DNA of 64,000 bases, from contig NZ_CP011058.1 in assembly GCF_000961095.1 (NCBI RefSeq), positions 5,534,001 to 5,598,000 on the forward strand. Direction: 5' to 3'. Every line of letters begins with the position of its first letter. Position 1 is the first letter of the stretch. Origin of the DNA: Paenibacillus beijingensis (GTDB taxonomy: Bacteria > Bacillota > Bacilli > Paenibacillales > Paenibacillaceae). Made by a program: the position numbers and the translations under genes. Of the stretch, positions 1-7,693 are shown piece after piece. The notes under the pieces are model-generated. The model was given only the letters and a program-made list of their open reading frames with translations. It was not told the DNA's origin and did not search any database.

Positions 1-365
1 ACGAGCGCGGACAAATAATTGGATAACCCCATTCGTTTGGCAAAAATCGGCAGCACGTTCATCACTTCCGTTAACGCCGCCGCCAGCATGCCGATGAACA
101 TTCCATTGAATATGCCCGTAAGCGGCAAAATGAGAGGACCGGGTAAAAACATCCGCCAATTGAAAAAATCGGCAAACGTCCAGAACATCGATCCTCCGAC
201 GATCGCCGTCTCGAACCATAACGATTTCCGGTACGCATTCGCAAGCTGCGCAAGCCGGGGAATAAGGTCGAACACGATGAGCAGCGCCACCATGCCGCTT
301 CCGACCGCAAGCCCTCCCGCAAATCCGAGCAGCGCCATGAACAGATCAAACGCCGCCTCAACCAT
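1..365 (-). CDS. spoVAB: Stage V sporulation protein AB (partial, C-terminus off window)
   Basis: 121 codons are visible before the left edge cuts the reading frame. The product is strongly hydrophobic, with membrane segments at about residues 5-32, 52-70 and 75-115, as expected of SpoVAB, one of the inner forespore membrane proteins of the SpoVA dipicolinic-acid channel. The ATG start lies inside the end of spoVAA, an 8-base overlap that implies translational coupling. The next spoVA genes (AC, AD and so on) would be expected beyond the left edge. Identification rests on position directly after spoVAA and on the hydrophobic pattern; the sequence itself is less distinctive than SpoVAA. Confidence 0.85.
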   Translation of the reverse strand, partial: MVEAAFDLFMALLGFAGGLAVGSGMVALLIVFDLIPRLAQLANAYRKSLWFETAIVGGSMFWTFADFFNWRMFLPGPLILPLTGIFNGMFIGMLAAALTEVMNVLPIFAKRMGLSNYLSAL

Positions 366-1011
366 CGCCGCGTCCGTCCACTCGTCCCGACATTTTGCGC
401 ATTTCGTCGGCGATCACGTAGGCGTTGACATTCTCTTGGTACATAAAGAGCTCCACTTCAAGCGGATTCGGCTCTTCGTTGAACCTTTTTTTGAACAGAT
501 GGTTAAAAAAAACGATCATGCCGAAGCCGATTCCGAGCGAATACGGAATTTGAAACCAAAGCGGATGCTCGCTCTTCCGTCCCGTTATCAGCTCCGAGAT
601 GCGCTGGTGCACCTCCTTCATACTGACGTCGGTATGAAAATTCATAATAGCCAAACCCGCTCCGAAAAAAAGCAGCAGCCACGACGCAATCAGCACCGCA
701 ATGCGCGTTTTGGTCCCCTTGCCTTCCACCGTTACAAGTACCTGCGGGTCGCCGTAAGCCTCCACCTCGAGGCCCGGGTCGGAGTCTTTCAGCGCTTTGA
801 CGATCTGCAGCACATCGATGACGACGCGGTTGCCGTCCTCAAGCTTGTGCCTGTAAAGCGGCAGCGCCTTATACCGCTCCTCCTGCCCCGGCTCCGCCAG
901 CAGCCGGGACGCCTGTCCCAGCGTCAGCGTCCCGCCCGGGGGCAGCGAAATTCTTTTTTTCAGCCTTATGTAAAGCCTGGAAGCGTGCTTGCGCATCTCG
1001 TTCGGTTCCAA
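358..1011 (-). CDS. spoVAA: Stage V sporulation protein AA
   Basis: A 217-residue protein with the SpoVAA layout: a soluble N-terminal domain (about 1-100) followed by two membrane helices (about 104-125 and 154-172) and a short charged tail. SpoVA proteins move Ca-dipicolinate into the forespore and release it at germination. The TTG start is chosen because an AAGGGGGG ribosome binding site sits just upstream and no ATG fits. It lies downstream of sigF but is separated from it by a hairpin and has its own sigma-G-like promoter, so it is probably the first gene of a separate forespore operon. Confidence 0.93.
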   Translation of the reverse strand: MEPNEMRKHASRLYIRLKKRISLPPGGTLTLGQASRLLAEPGQEERYKALPLYRHKLEDGNRVVIDVLQIVKALKDSDPGLEVEAYGDPQVLVTVEGKGTKTRIAVLIASWLLLFFGAGLAIMNFHTDVSMKEVHQRISELITGRKSEHPLWFQIPYSLGIGFGMIVFFNHLFKKRFNEEPNPLEVELFMYQENVNAYVIADEMRKMSGRVDGRGDG

Positions 1012-1060
1012 TAGTGAAGCCCCCCTTCCTTGTTGTGCCGCTATAACCGCCAGCCTTTGT

Positions 1061-1091
1061 TAGTATGGGAAATCGATGCAAAGGATACTCA
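1061..1091 (-). promoter_or_regulatory. Candidate sigma-G promoter of the spoVA operon
   Basis: Read on the minus strand there is a TGAGTA -35 element (1086-1091), an 18-base spacer and a CATACTA -10 element (1061-1067). This is one base from the forespore sigma-G pattern TGAATA/CATACTA. It lies about 50 bases upstream of the spoVAA start, downstream of the sigF terminator-like hairpin. spoVA operons are known sigma-G targets, so position and sequence agree. Confidence 0.7.
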
Positions 1092-1115
1092 TGCTTCCGC
1101 CAGTAAAATACGGCA

Positions 1116-1152
1116 AAAGACCAAACCGCCGCTATTGGGCGATTTGGTCTTT
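1116..1152 (-). terminator. Hairpin at the end of sigF
   Basis: The arms AAAGACCAAA and TTTGGTCTTT are perfect complements and are extended inward by CGCC/GGCG. The 5' arm is part of the last sigF codons and the stop codon is in the loop. Only four T residues follow, so termination may be partial, but the hairpin would separate spoIIA-sigF transcription from spoVA. Confidence 0.6.
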
Positions 1153-1887
1153 AATGGACTGCAATATTTTTTTCTCCAGCCGCGACACCTGCACCTGCGA
1201 AATGCCGAGGCGACCGGCGACCTCCGACTGCGTCTGATCGCGGTAATATCGTAAATAGACGATCAGTCGCTCCCTCTCCGACAGTCCGCCGATCGCCTCA
1301 CTGAGCGCCAGCTTGTCGAACCACCGCTCCTGCGAATCGTCGGCGATCTGGTCCATCAGCGTGATCGGGTCGCCGTCATTTTCGAACACCGTTTCGTGAA
1401 TGGAAGTCGGCGGCTTGTTCGCTTCCTGGGCGAACACGACATCCTCCGGCGTCAAACCGAGAAATTCAGCCACCTCGCCGACGGTGGGCAGCCTGCCGAG
1501 CGTCTTGGACAGCTCGTCCTTCGCCTTGCGCACCTTGTTCGCCGTCTCCTTAAGAGACCGGCTTACTTTCAGCGTTCCGTCGTCGCGCAAAAACCGTTGG
1601 ATTTCCCCGATGATCATCGGCACCGCGTAGGTGGAAAACTTGACATCATAGGAAAGATCGAACTTGTCGACCGATTTAAGCAGCCCGATACAGCCGATTT
1701 GGAACAAGTCTTCCGGTTCGTAGCCCCGGTTCATAAACCGCTGCACAACCGACCATACAAGACGGATGTTGCACTGGACGAGCGTATCGCGGGCGAGCGT
1801 ATCGCCGGTTTGGCTCAGCGCGATCAGGCGCTTCACTTCCGCATCCTCAAGATAGGGCTGAGCGGTTTGTTTCAAATCCACATCCAT
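1132..1887 (-). CDS. sigF: RNA polymerase sigma-F factor (early forespore)
   Basis: A 251-residue sigma-70 family protein with region 2 (RLVWSVVQRF, then YEPEDLFQIGCIGLLKSVDKF), region 3 (AKDELSKTLGRLPTVGEVAEFL) around 120-142, and a C-terminal region 4 helix-turn-helix (TQSEVAGRLGISQVQVSRLE). It switches on the first forespore genes after asymmetric septation. I chose the ATG with AGGGG nine bases upstream over a TTG three codons earlier, because the family begins MDV. It is third in the spoIIAA-spoIIAB-sigF operon, where SpoIIAB inhibits it. Confidence 0.97.
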   Translation of the reverse strand: MDVDLKQTAQPYLEDAEVKRLIALSQTGDTLARDTLVQCNIRLVWSVVQRFMNRGYEPEDLFQIGCIGLLKSVDKFDLSYDVKFSTYAVPMIIGEIQRFLRDDGTLKVSRSLKETANKVRKAKDELSKTLGRLPTVGEVAEFLGLTPEDVVFAQEANKPPTSIHETVFENDGDPITLMDQIADDSQERWFDKLALSEAIGGLSERERLIVYLRYYRDQTQSEVAGRLGISQVQVSRLEKKILQSIKDQIAQ

Positions 1888-1907
1888 GCGGTCCAACCCC
1901 TATACGC

Positions 1908-2363
1908 CTAGTTGTAAAGCGCTTTTTTTGATTCAATGCGCTTCAGCATGGCAATTTTCGTTCCTTTTCCGGGCTCGCTCGTAACCTCGAAACGGTCCAT
2001 AAAATTTTCCATTATCGTAAAGCCCATACCCGATCTTTCCAGTTCCGGCTTGGAAGTGTACAGCGGCTGCCTGGCCATCTCCAGATCTTCAATTCCGCGG
2101 CCTTCATCCGATATCGTAAGACTGACCGTATCGTTCTCAATGACGCCCTCGATCGTGACCATGCCGGCGCTGTCGTTGTCGTATCCGTGAATGATCGCAT
2201 TGGTTACCGCCTCCGAAACAACCGTTTTCAGATCGTTCAGCTCATTCATCGTCGGGTCCAGCTGGGACACGAAGGCGGCGACCGCAACGCGGGCGAACGC
2301 TTCGTTCTCCGAACGGGCGCTGAAGACCAGCTTCATTACATTGGCAGCTTGCGGAGTGTTCAT
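1908..2363 (-). CDS. spoIIAB: Anti-sigma-F factor / SpoIIAA serine kinase
   Basis: A 151-residue GHKL-fold protein. The N-box is at residues 51-55 (EAVTN), the G1 box DEGRG at 86-90 and the G2 box SGMGF at 111-115, which together form the ATP site. It binds and holds sigma-F, and it phosphorylates SpoIIAA. The start codon overlaps the spoIIAA stop (ATGA), so the two are translationally coupled, which keeps their ratio fixed. Length and motifs match the family closely. Confidence 0.97.
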   Translation of the reverse strand: MNTPQAANVMKLVFSARSENEAFARVAVAAFVSQLDPTMNELNDLKTVVSEAVTNAIIHGYDNDSAGMVTIEGVIENDTVSLTISDEGRGIEDLEMARQPLYTSKPELERSGMGFTIMENFMDRFEVTSEPGKGTKIAMLKRIESKKALYN

Positions 2364-2713
2364 AGCGCGACCTCCAAACTTGTAAGCGCCAAGCGCTCGT
2401 TGTCGTAAATCGGCATGATTTTGAATAAGCCTGACAGCTCAAACAGCCGGTGCACACCGGGACTGACATCGCAGACAACCATTTTGCCGCCTTTATTTTT
2501 CAGCAGTTTATACCTTCCCAGAATGACGCCAAGACCTGAGCTGTCCATGAACTCCAGCCCCTTCAAACTGAGAATGACGTGGGAGCTGTCCCCCCTCATG
2601 ATGGCGTCTTCCATCTGGTAACGGACCTTATCGGCGGTATGATGGTCCAGTTCGCCGTGGAGACGGACGATCAGCACGCTGCGGCGATGCTCCAGTTCAA
2701 CCCGAAGACTCAT
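2360..2713 (-). CDS. spoIIAA: Anti-anti-sigma factor SpoIIAA
   Basis: A 117-residue STAS-domain protein. The phosphorylated serine is Ser58 in the motif MDSSGLGV, the same place as in B. subtilis. When dephosphorylated by SpoIIE it captures SpoIIAB and frees sigma-F in the forespore. The start has an AGGAG site upstream. It heads the spoIIA operon, with a sigma-H-type promoter about 40 bases before the gene. Confidence 0.97.
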   Translation of the reverse strand: MSLRVELEHRRSVLIVRLHGELDHHTADKVRYQMEDAIMRGDSSHVILSLKGLEFMDSSGLGVILGRYKLLKNKGGKMVVCDVSPGVHRLFELSGLFKIMPIYDNERLALTSLEVAL

Positions 2714-2748
2714 TCCTTGTTCAACTCCTCTTCGTTGATAGACAAGGG

Positions 2749-2776
2749 ATTCTCCGCACCGGGCGCCTTCTCCTGC
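2749..2776 (-). promoter_or_regulatory. Candidate sigma-H promoter of spoIIA, with 0A-like boxes upstream
   Basis: On the minus strand GCAGGAGAA (2768-2776), a 12-base spacer and GGAGAAT (2749-2755) match the sigma-H pattern RNAGGAWWW/RNNGAAT at nearly every position. Just upstream are TGTCGCG (2779-2785) and TGTCGGC (2809-2815), each five of seven matches to the Spo0A box TGTCGAA. In B. subtilis the spoIIA operon is driven by sigma-H with Spo0A activation, so this is the expected arrangement. Confidence 0.65.
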
Positions 2777-2874
2777 CCCGCGACAAAACTAGAAGCAGGC
2801 CGCTAAAGGCCGACAAATTGCGCTAACCTGCGCTCGGGTCCGCCTGTCAGGGCGCTACAGGCAGCAGCGGACGA

Positions 2875-4071
2875 TCATGAGAACAGGCTTCCGCAAGTGC
2901 GCTTGAACAGCTTCCACCAGCTTGCTTTTTCAACCGAGACGGGCGCCTCGACCGGAAACTCCTTGATCACCTCGTTGCCCCGGTAGACGACAAGCTTGCC
3001 GATCGGCTGCCCGATGCGAACCGGAGCCTTCAGCTTCCCGTCCAGCTTCAGCTCATGACGGATATCTTTGGGTTCGGCGCCTTTTTTCATCAAAATGCTG
3101 TAGTTATGCTTCGCGGTAAGCTCAAGCTCGGGAACATGCCCTTTCTCGATCGATACCTTACCCATCGGATCGCCCTCCTTTAATACCGGGTAATTGGTGT
3201 ATTGGGCGAAGGAGTAATCAAACATGCCCGACACTTCCGCATTGCGCGTCTTTGTATTCGGTTCTCCCATTACGACGGCGATAACTCTCATATTGTCGCG
3301 GCGCGCGGTCGCCGACAGGCAAAATTTCGCCTCGCTTGTATATCCCGTTTTCAGCCCGTCGGCACCGCTGTAGAAGCGGACCAGCTTGTTCGTATTGACG
3401 AGCCAAAACGGCTTCTTGCTGGATTGGCGCAAATAATCCTGATATTTACCGGTATATTTCGTAATTTCGGAGTGCTTCAGCAGTTCCATCGACATGATGG
3501 CGATGTCATGCGCCGAGGAATAATGATCGGCAGCCGGCAGTCCGTTGCAGTTGGCGAATCGGGTATCCTTCAGCCCCAGCTGCTTCGCCTTCGCGTTCAT
3601 CATATTGACGAACTCCGCTTCCGTCCCCGCGATCTTCTCCGCGAGCGCCACCGACGCATCGTTGCCCGATGCCATGGCGACTCCTTTGAGAATATCGTCG
3701 ACGCTCATTTCTTCGCCGGGCTCAAGGAAAATCTGGGAGCCGCCCATTGAAGCGGCATATTCGCTGGTGGATATCATATCGGTCAATTTGATCTTGCCGT
3801 CGTCCAGCGCTTCCATCGCGAGCAGCATCGTCATAATTTTTGTAATACTGGCGGGAGGCAGCTTATCGTGGCTGTTTTTTTCATAAATGACCGTTCCGCT
3901 GTCGGCGTCAATTACAATTGCAGACTTGGCGGACGGAGCGAGATCGGGACCGGCAGCTCCGCCGGAGCCGGGCTGCTTTGCTTGCTGCGGTTCCTCGGCC
4001 CATGCCGCTCCCGGCATTAGCAGAGCAAACGCGATCGCACAGATGAACCATTTCTTTTTCGCTTGTCTCAA
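2875..4071 (-). CDS. dacF: Sporulation D-alanyl-D-alanine carboxypeptidase DacF
   Basis: A 398-residue low-molecular-weight penicillin-binding protein. It has a signal peptide (cleavage near AWA-EE), the S-x-x-K active site in PPASITKIM, the S-G-N motif (ASGNDASV), K-T-G (GLKTGYTSEA), and a C-terminal PBP5-like domain. It trims D-Ala from peptidoglycan stem peptides and affects spore cortex cross-linking. The TTG start follows AGGAGGGG and opens straight into the signal peptide; longer readings have no ribosome site. It sits upstream of spoIIAA as in Bacillus, where forespore dacF transcription reads into spoIIA. Confidence 0.93.
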   Translation of the reverse strand: MRQAKKKWFICAIAFALLMPGAAWAEEPQQAKQPGSGGAAGPDLAPSAKSAIVIDADSGTVIYEKNSHDKLPPASITKIMTMLLAMEALDDGKIKLTDMISTSEYAASMGGSQIFLEPGEEMSVDDILKGVAMASGNDASVALAEKIAGTEAEFVNMMNAKAKQLGLKDTRFANCNGLPAADHYSSAHDIAIMSMELLKHSEITKYTGKYQDYLRQSSKKPFWLVNTNKLVRFYSGADGLKTGYTSEAKFCLSATARRDNMRVIAVVMGEPNTKTRNAEVSGMFDYSFAQYTNYPVLKEGDPMGKVSIEKGHVPELELTAKHNYSILMKKGAEPKDIRHELKLDGKLKAPVRIGQPIGKLVVYRGNEVIKEFPVEAPVSVEKASWWKLFKRTCGSLFS

Positions 4072-4316
4072 GTTGATTCCCCTCCTGATATTGTGCGGCG
4101 CCGCACCGCCTACCGCAATCATCGTAAAGGCGCCGTAATGACGCCGGATACGCAAAATCGGCGCAGATATAATTCCAGCATTGACCAGAAGAATGAAGAT
4201 TATTCCAAACCCGATGGGGAAGGTATGTTCAGACTGGTTCTAACGGAATCGGCTATTGAATATTTATTTGTTATAGTGTATATTTATACAATCCTATCAA
4301 AAAGGTTGGGTGCCCG

Positions 4317-5147
4317 ATGTTTAAAACAATCGAACGGTGTTCCCTGCATGCCTGGCCGGCACTGCAGACGACCTGCGAAGACGGCTGGCTTTTGCGCTTT
4401 GCCGAAGGATATACGAAACGCGCCAACTCAGTCAACGCATTCGATTCCGGTAACGAAGCGGATTTGGCCGCCAAAATTGCAGCTTTCGAAAAACGATACG
4501 CCGATGCGGGATTGGATTCCGTGTTTAAAATAACGCCGTTTGTTCCGGAATCGCTCGATACGGAGCTTGCGCGACAAGGATATACCGTTGTGGAGCCGTC
4601 GTGCGTTCAATTGCTGGACGGCCTGGATCAAATCGGGGAACCGAAATTGCCGGATGTGAACATGCAGCGGGATTTAAGTCCGGAATGGCTGCGCCTTGTG
4701 TCCGCGATGAGCGGCCTGTCCGGGAAACAGGCGGAGGTCATGCAGCGGATGCTGGCGTCCTCCGAGCTGACGACGGGCTACTTTGTTTTGTCGCACCTGT
4801 CGGTTCCGGTAGCTTGCGGGATCGGCGTCGTCGAAGGAGAATACGTCGGATTATTCGATATCGTAACCGCCAAGCAATACCGCAACCGGGGTTACGCGGA
4901 ACAATTGATTCTTCATATCTTGAAGTGGGGCAAATCGTGCGGAGCATCCAAAAGCTATGTGCAGGTTGTGGAGTCTAACGCGCCGGCGATGAGACTGTAC
5001 GAGAAACTGAAATATAAACAGATCTATCCTTACTGGTACCGGGTTAAAACGATTGCACAGATCGAGGAGGAACAGAAGCCTGCCGCCGCCTGGAAGGAAT
5101 GGTTAAGCCGATTTCCGTCCATACAAAGCAAAACGGTCTCTTCCTGA
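4317..5147 (+). CDS. GNAT family N-acetyltransferase
   Basis: A 276-residue protein whose C-terminal half is a GNAT acetyltransferase fold, with the acetyl-CoA loop Q-Y-R-N-R-G-Y-A at 187-194 and a following YEKLKYKQIYPYWYR segment typical of motif B. The N-terminal half looks like a second, degenerate GNAT-like domain. The substrate cannot be told from sequence. It is a lone plus-strand gene between dacF and pdp. An AT-rich stretch before it (about 4255-4300) probably holds its promoter, but no clean -35/-10 pair could be fixed. Confidence 0.85.
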   Translation: MFKTIERCSLHAWPALQTTCEDGWLLRFAEGYTKRANSVNAFDSGNEADLAAKIAAFEKRYADAGLDSVFKITPFVPESLDTELARQGYTVVEPSCVQLLDGLDQIGEPKLPDVNMQRDLSPEWLRLVSAMSGLSGKQAEVMQRMLASSELTTGYFVLSHLSVPVACGIGVVEGEYVGLFDIVTAKQYRNRGYAEQLILHILKWGKSCGASKSYVQVVESNAPAMRLYEKLKYKQIYPYWYRVKTIAQIEEEQKPAAAWKEWLSRFPSIQSKTVSS

Positions 5148-5168
5148 TTCAGGATGAGACCGTTTTTT
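5131..5168 (+). terminator. Intrinsic terminator between the acetyltransferase and pdp
   Basis: The arms AAACGGTCTC and GAGACCGTTT form a perfect 10-base stem followed by six T residues on the plus strand. The acetyltransferase stop codon lies in the loop. The stem could also stop minus-strand transcription coming from pdp. Confidence 0.85.
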
Positions 5169-5184
5169 CAAAGAAGGTAAACCG

Positions 5185-6528
5185 CTACTGCGCGGCCGTC
5201 CGCTCGGTTCCCGCCGCCGTTACAACCGACAGCACGAGCGGGCGCAGCTTAGGCGGCTCCGGCGTTATGGTAAACGCGCCCAGCAACCGTTCCAGCGCTT
5301 GACGCACGGCAGGCTCGCTCTCCGGAGCAGCCGCGTGAACGCGGGCCAGCGCTTCGCCGGCCGCAACGCGATCGCCGACTTTCAAATTCAGCACGATGCC
5401 GACCGCATGATCGATCGTATCGTCTTTCGTCGCGCGGCCTGCGCCGAGCATCATTGCCGCAATGCCGAGCTCTTCGGCGTCGATCGCGCCGATATAACCT
5501 TCGGCGGGCGATTTCGCCGCAAAAACATACTCCGCCTGCGGCAGCCGCCGCAAATCGTCAACGAAAGCGTCATCGCCGCCCTGCGCGGCGACGAACTGGC
5601 GGAACTTCGCAAGTGCCGCGCCGCTTGCAAGCAGCTCCCGGACCAGCTTCTTCGCTTCGTAAATATCCGCCGCCTTGCCGGCGAGCACCGTCATGTGGGC
5701 TGCCAGCTCAACGCACAGCTCCGTCAAGTCTTCGGGTCCCTTCCCCTGCAACGTCGCCACCGCCTCCGCCACTTCAAGCGCATTGCCGACCGCAAAGCCG
5801 AGCGGCTGGTCCATATCGCTAATGACGGCGGCCGTGTTGCGTCCGACCTCGGTGCCGATTTCGACCATCGCGTGCGCAAGCTCTTCCGACTGCTCCACCG
5901 TTTTCATAAATGCTCCGCTTCCGGTCTTTACATCCAGCACGATGGCATCCGCGCCGGCGGCGATCTTCTTGCTCATGACCGAACTGGCGATAAGCGGAAT
6001 CGATTCCACCGTCGCGGTCACGTCGCGCAGCGCGTACAGCTTCTTGTCGGCAGGAGTCAAGTTGCCGCTCTGTCCAATGACGGCGAGGCCGATCTCGTTT
6101 ACCTGCCGGAAAAACTGCTCCTGCGTCAGCTCCGTCCGGAAGCCGGCGATCGACTCCAGCTTGTCGATCGTGCCGCCGGTATGCCCGAGGCCCCGCCCGG
6201 ACATTTTGGCTACCGGAATGCCGGCCGCCGCCACAATAGGACCGAGGATGAGCGTCGTCTTGTCGCCGACACCTCCCGTCGAATGCTTGTCCGCTTTAAC
6301 GCCCGGTATCTGCGATAAATCGACCGTATCTCCGGATTCCGCGATCGCCAGCGTTAAATTTGCGGTTTCGACCGGTGTCATTCCTTGAAAATAGACGGCC
6401 ATCGCCCATGCGGACATTTGATAATCCGGAATGTCCCCGCGGCAATACCCGTCAATGATCGTTTGTATTTCCGCAGCGGTCAGCTCGCCGCCGTTTCTCT
6501 TCTTGTGGATCAAATCGACCATGCGCAT
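5185..6528 (-). CDS. pdp: Pyrimidine-nucleoside phosphorylase
   Basis: A 447-residue member of the thymidine/pyrimidine phosphorylase family (NP-II). The signature DKHSTGGVGDK is at residues 80-90 and binds phosphate; SGRGLGHTGGT and LDVKTGSGAFM further on are family hallmarks. It splits uridine, deoxyuridine or thymidine into base and (deoxy)ribose-1-phosphate. It lies downstream of punA and deoB, so one transcript could carry purine and pyrimidine nucleoside breakdown plus phosphopentose isomerisation. The ATG is preceded by GGGGG. Confidence 0.95.
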   Translation of the reverse strand: MRMVDLIHKKRNGGELTAAEIQTIIDGYCRGDIPDYQMSAWAMAVYFQGMTPVETANLTLAIAESGDTVDLSQIPGVKADKHSTGGVGDKTTLILGPIVAAAGIPVAKMSGRGLGHTGGTIDKLESIAGFRTELTQEQFFRQVNEIGLAVIGQSGNLTPADKKLYALRDVTATVESIPLIASSVMSKKIAAGADAIVLDVKTGSGAFMKTVEQSEELAHAMVEIGTEVGRNTAAVISDMDQPLGFAVGNALEVAEAVATLQGKGPEDLTELCVELAAHMTVLAGKAADIYEAKKLVRELLASGAALAKFRQFVAAQGGDDAFVDDLRRLPQAEYVFAAKSPAEGYIGAIDAEELGIAAMMLGAGRATKDDTIDHAVGIVLNLKVGDRVAAGEALARVHAAAPESEPAVRQALERLLGAFTITPEPPKLRPLVLSVVTAAGTERTAAQ

Positions 6529-6534
6529 TTGTGC

Positions 6535-6726
6535 CTACCCCCTAGTTGCCTCTTCCTCGCCGCCTGCACGGGAAGCAAGCTGCTCCGCCTGTACACGGAC
6601 GATAAGCATGTCCAGCCTTTGGCTGAGATGCAGCACTTTCTGATGCAGCATCGTATTGTGCAGCATCGCTTCATTGACCATTTGGCCGCGCAGCCGTTCA
6701 ATTTGTAAATGCAGCTTTTTATCCAT
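6535..6726 (-). CDS. Spo0E-like aspartyl-phosphate phosphatase family protein
   Basis: A 63-residue protein of two predicted helices. It carries the Spo0E family pattern: I-x-x-L-R-x-x-M near residue 9-16 and S-Q-R-L-D-M-L-I at 35-42, close to the family signature SQELDxLI. Spo0E-type proteins dephosphorylate Spo0A~P and so restrain sporulation. A GAGAGGAAACC site precedes the ATG. It is six bases upstream of pdp and in the same direction, so it is probably co-transcribed with nucleoside salvage, an unusual place. The Glu of SQELD is Arg here, so phosphatase activity is not certain. Confidence 0.7.
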   Translation of the reverse strand: MDKKLHLQIERLRGQMVNEAMLHNTMLHQKVLHLSQRLDMLIVRVQAEQLASRAGGEEEATRG

Positions 6727-6837
6727 GGTTTCCTCTCCATATATCTATCTCTTAATGGACATTATACGACGAGGACTTTGTTAAAATTGTCACTTTGAGT
6801 CGAGTGAATTATTACAATTTTGTTACAAAAACGAACA

Positions 6838-7662
6838 CTACAGCTGCGGAATAAGAGCATTGACATAGTTGATAAACAGCGTTTTAACACGCTCCGTCGT
6901 CTCAATCACTTCCGTATGCGACAACGGTTGATCCAGGATGCCTGCGGCCATGTTCGTAATACAGGAAATGCCGATCACTTCAAGACCGCTGTGGCGGGCC
7001 GCTATCACCTCGGGAACGGTCGACATCCCGACGGCATCCGCCCCCATGATGCGCATCATGCGGATTTCCGCAGGCGTCTCGAAAGAAGGGCCGATCACCG
7101 CAAGATAGACGCCTTCGCGCAGCGTGAAGCCTTGATCTTCCGCCGTGCTGCGGGCAATGGCGCGAAGCCTTCTGCTGTACGCTTCGGACATGTCCGGGAA
7201 ACGGACGCCGAGCTCGTTGTCGTTAGGGCCGACTAGCGGGTTGCGACCGGTCAAGTTAATATGATCGGAAATGAGCATCAGATCGCCCGCTTCGTATTCG
7301 GTGTTGATGCCGCCCGCCGCATTCGTCACGAGCAGTTTCGCCACGCCGAGCGCTTTCATGACCCGCACCGGAAACGACGTCAGTTCCGGCCCGTAGCCTT
7401 CATACATATGGAAGCGGCCGCGCATCAATACGACGGACCGTCCCGCCAATTTGCCGATCATCAGCTCTCCGGCATGGCCTTCCACCGTCGATATCGGGAA
7501 ATGGGGGATCTCCTCATACGGAATCGTAACGGCGCCTTCTATGTAATCGCCTAACATCCCGAGACCGGAACCCATAATGAGTCCGACCTCAGGCTTGTCC
7601 CCCGTGCGGGAAGCAATAAATTGCGCCGCTTCCTGAATGTGTGTCGCATTTAATGGATTCAT
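6838..7662 (-). CDS. punA: Purine-nucleoside phosphorylase
   Basis: A 274-residue NP-I, mammalian-type (trimeric) purine nucleoside phosphorylase. Visible motifs are GSGLG (31-35) for phosphate, RGRFHMYEGY, TNAAGG and the base-binding CITNMAAG. It converts inosine and guanosine to base plus ribose-1-phosphate. GGAGGAG lies ahead of the ATG. It follows deoB by about 30 bases, the order known from Bacillus (drm-punA). Confidence 0.95.
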   Translation of the reverse strand: MNPLNATHIQEAAQFIASRTGDKPEVGLIMGSGLGMLGDYIEGAVTIPYEEIPHFPISTVEGHAGELMIGKLAGRSVVLMRGRFHMYEGYGPELTSFPVRVMKALGVAKLLVTNAAGGINTEYEAGDLMLISDHINLTGRNPLVGPNDNELGVRFPDMSEAYSRRLRAIARSTAEDQGFTLREGVYLAVIGPSFETPAEIRMMRIMGADAVGMSTVPEVIAARHSGLEVIGISCITNMAAGILDQPLSHTEVIETTERVKTLFINYVNALIPQL

Positions 7663-7693
7663 CGGATTTGCGCTCCTCCAGCTAAGATGATTG

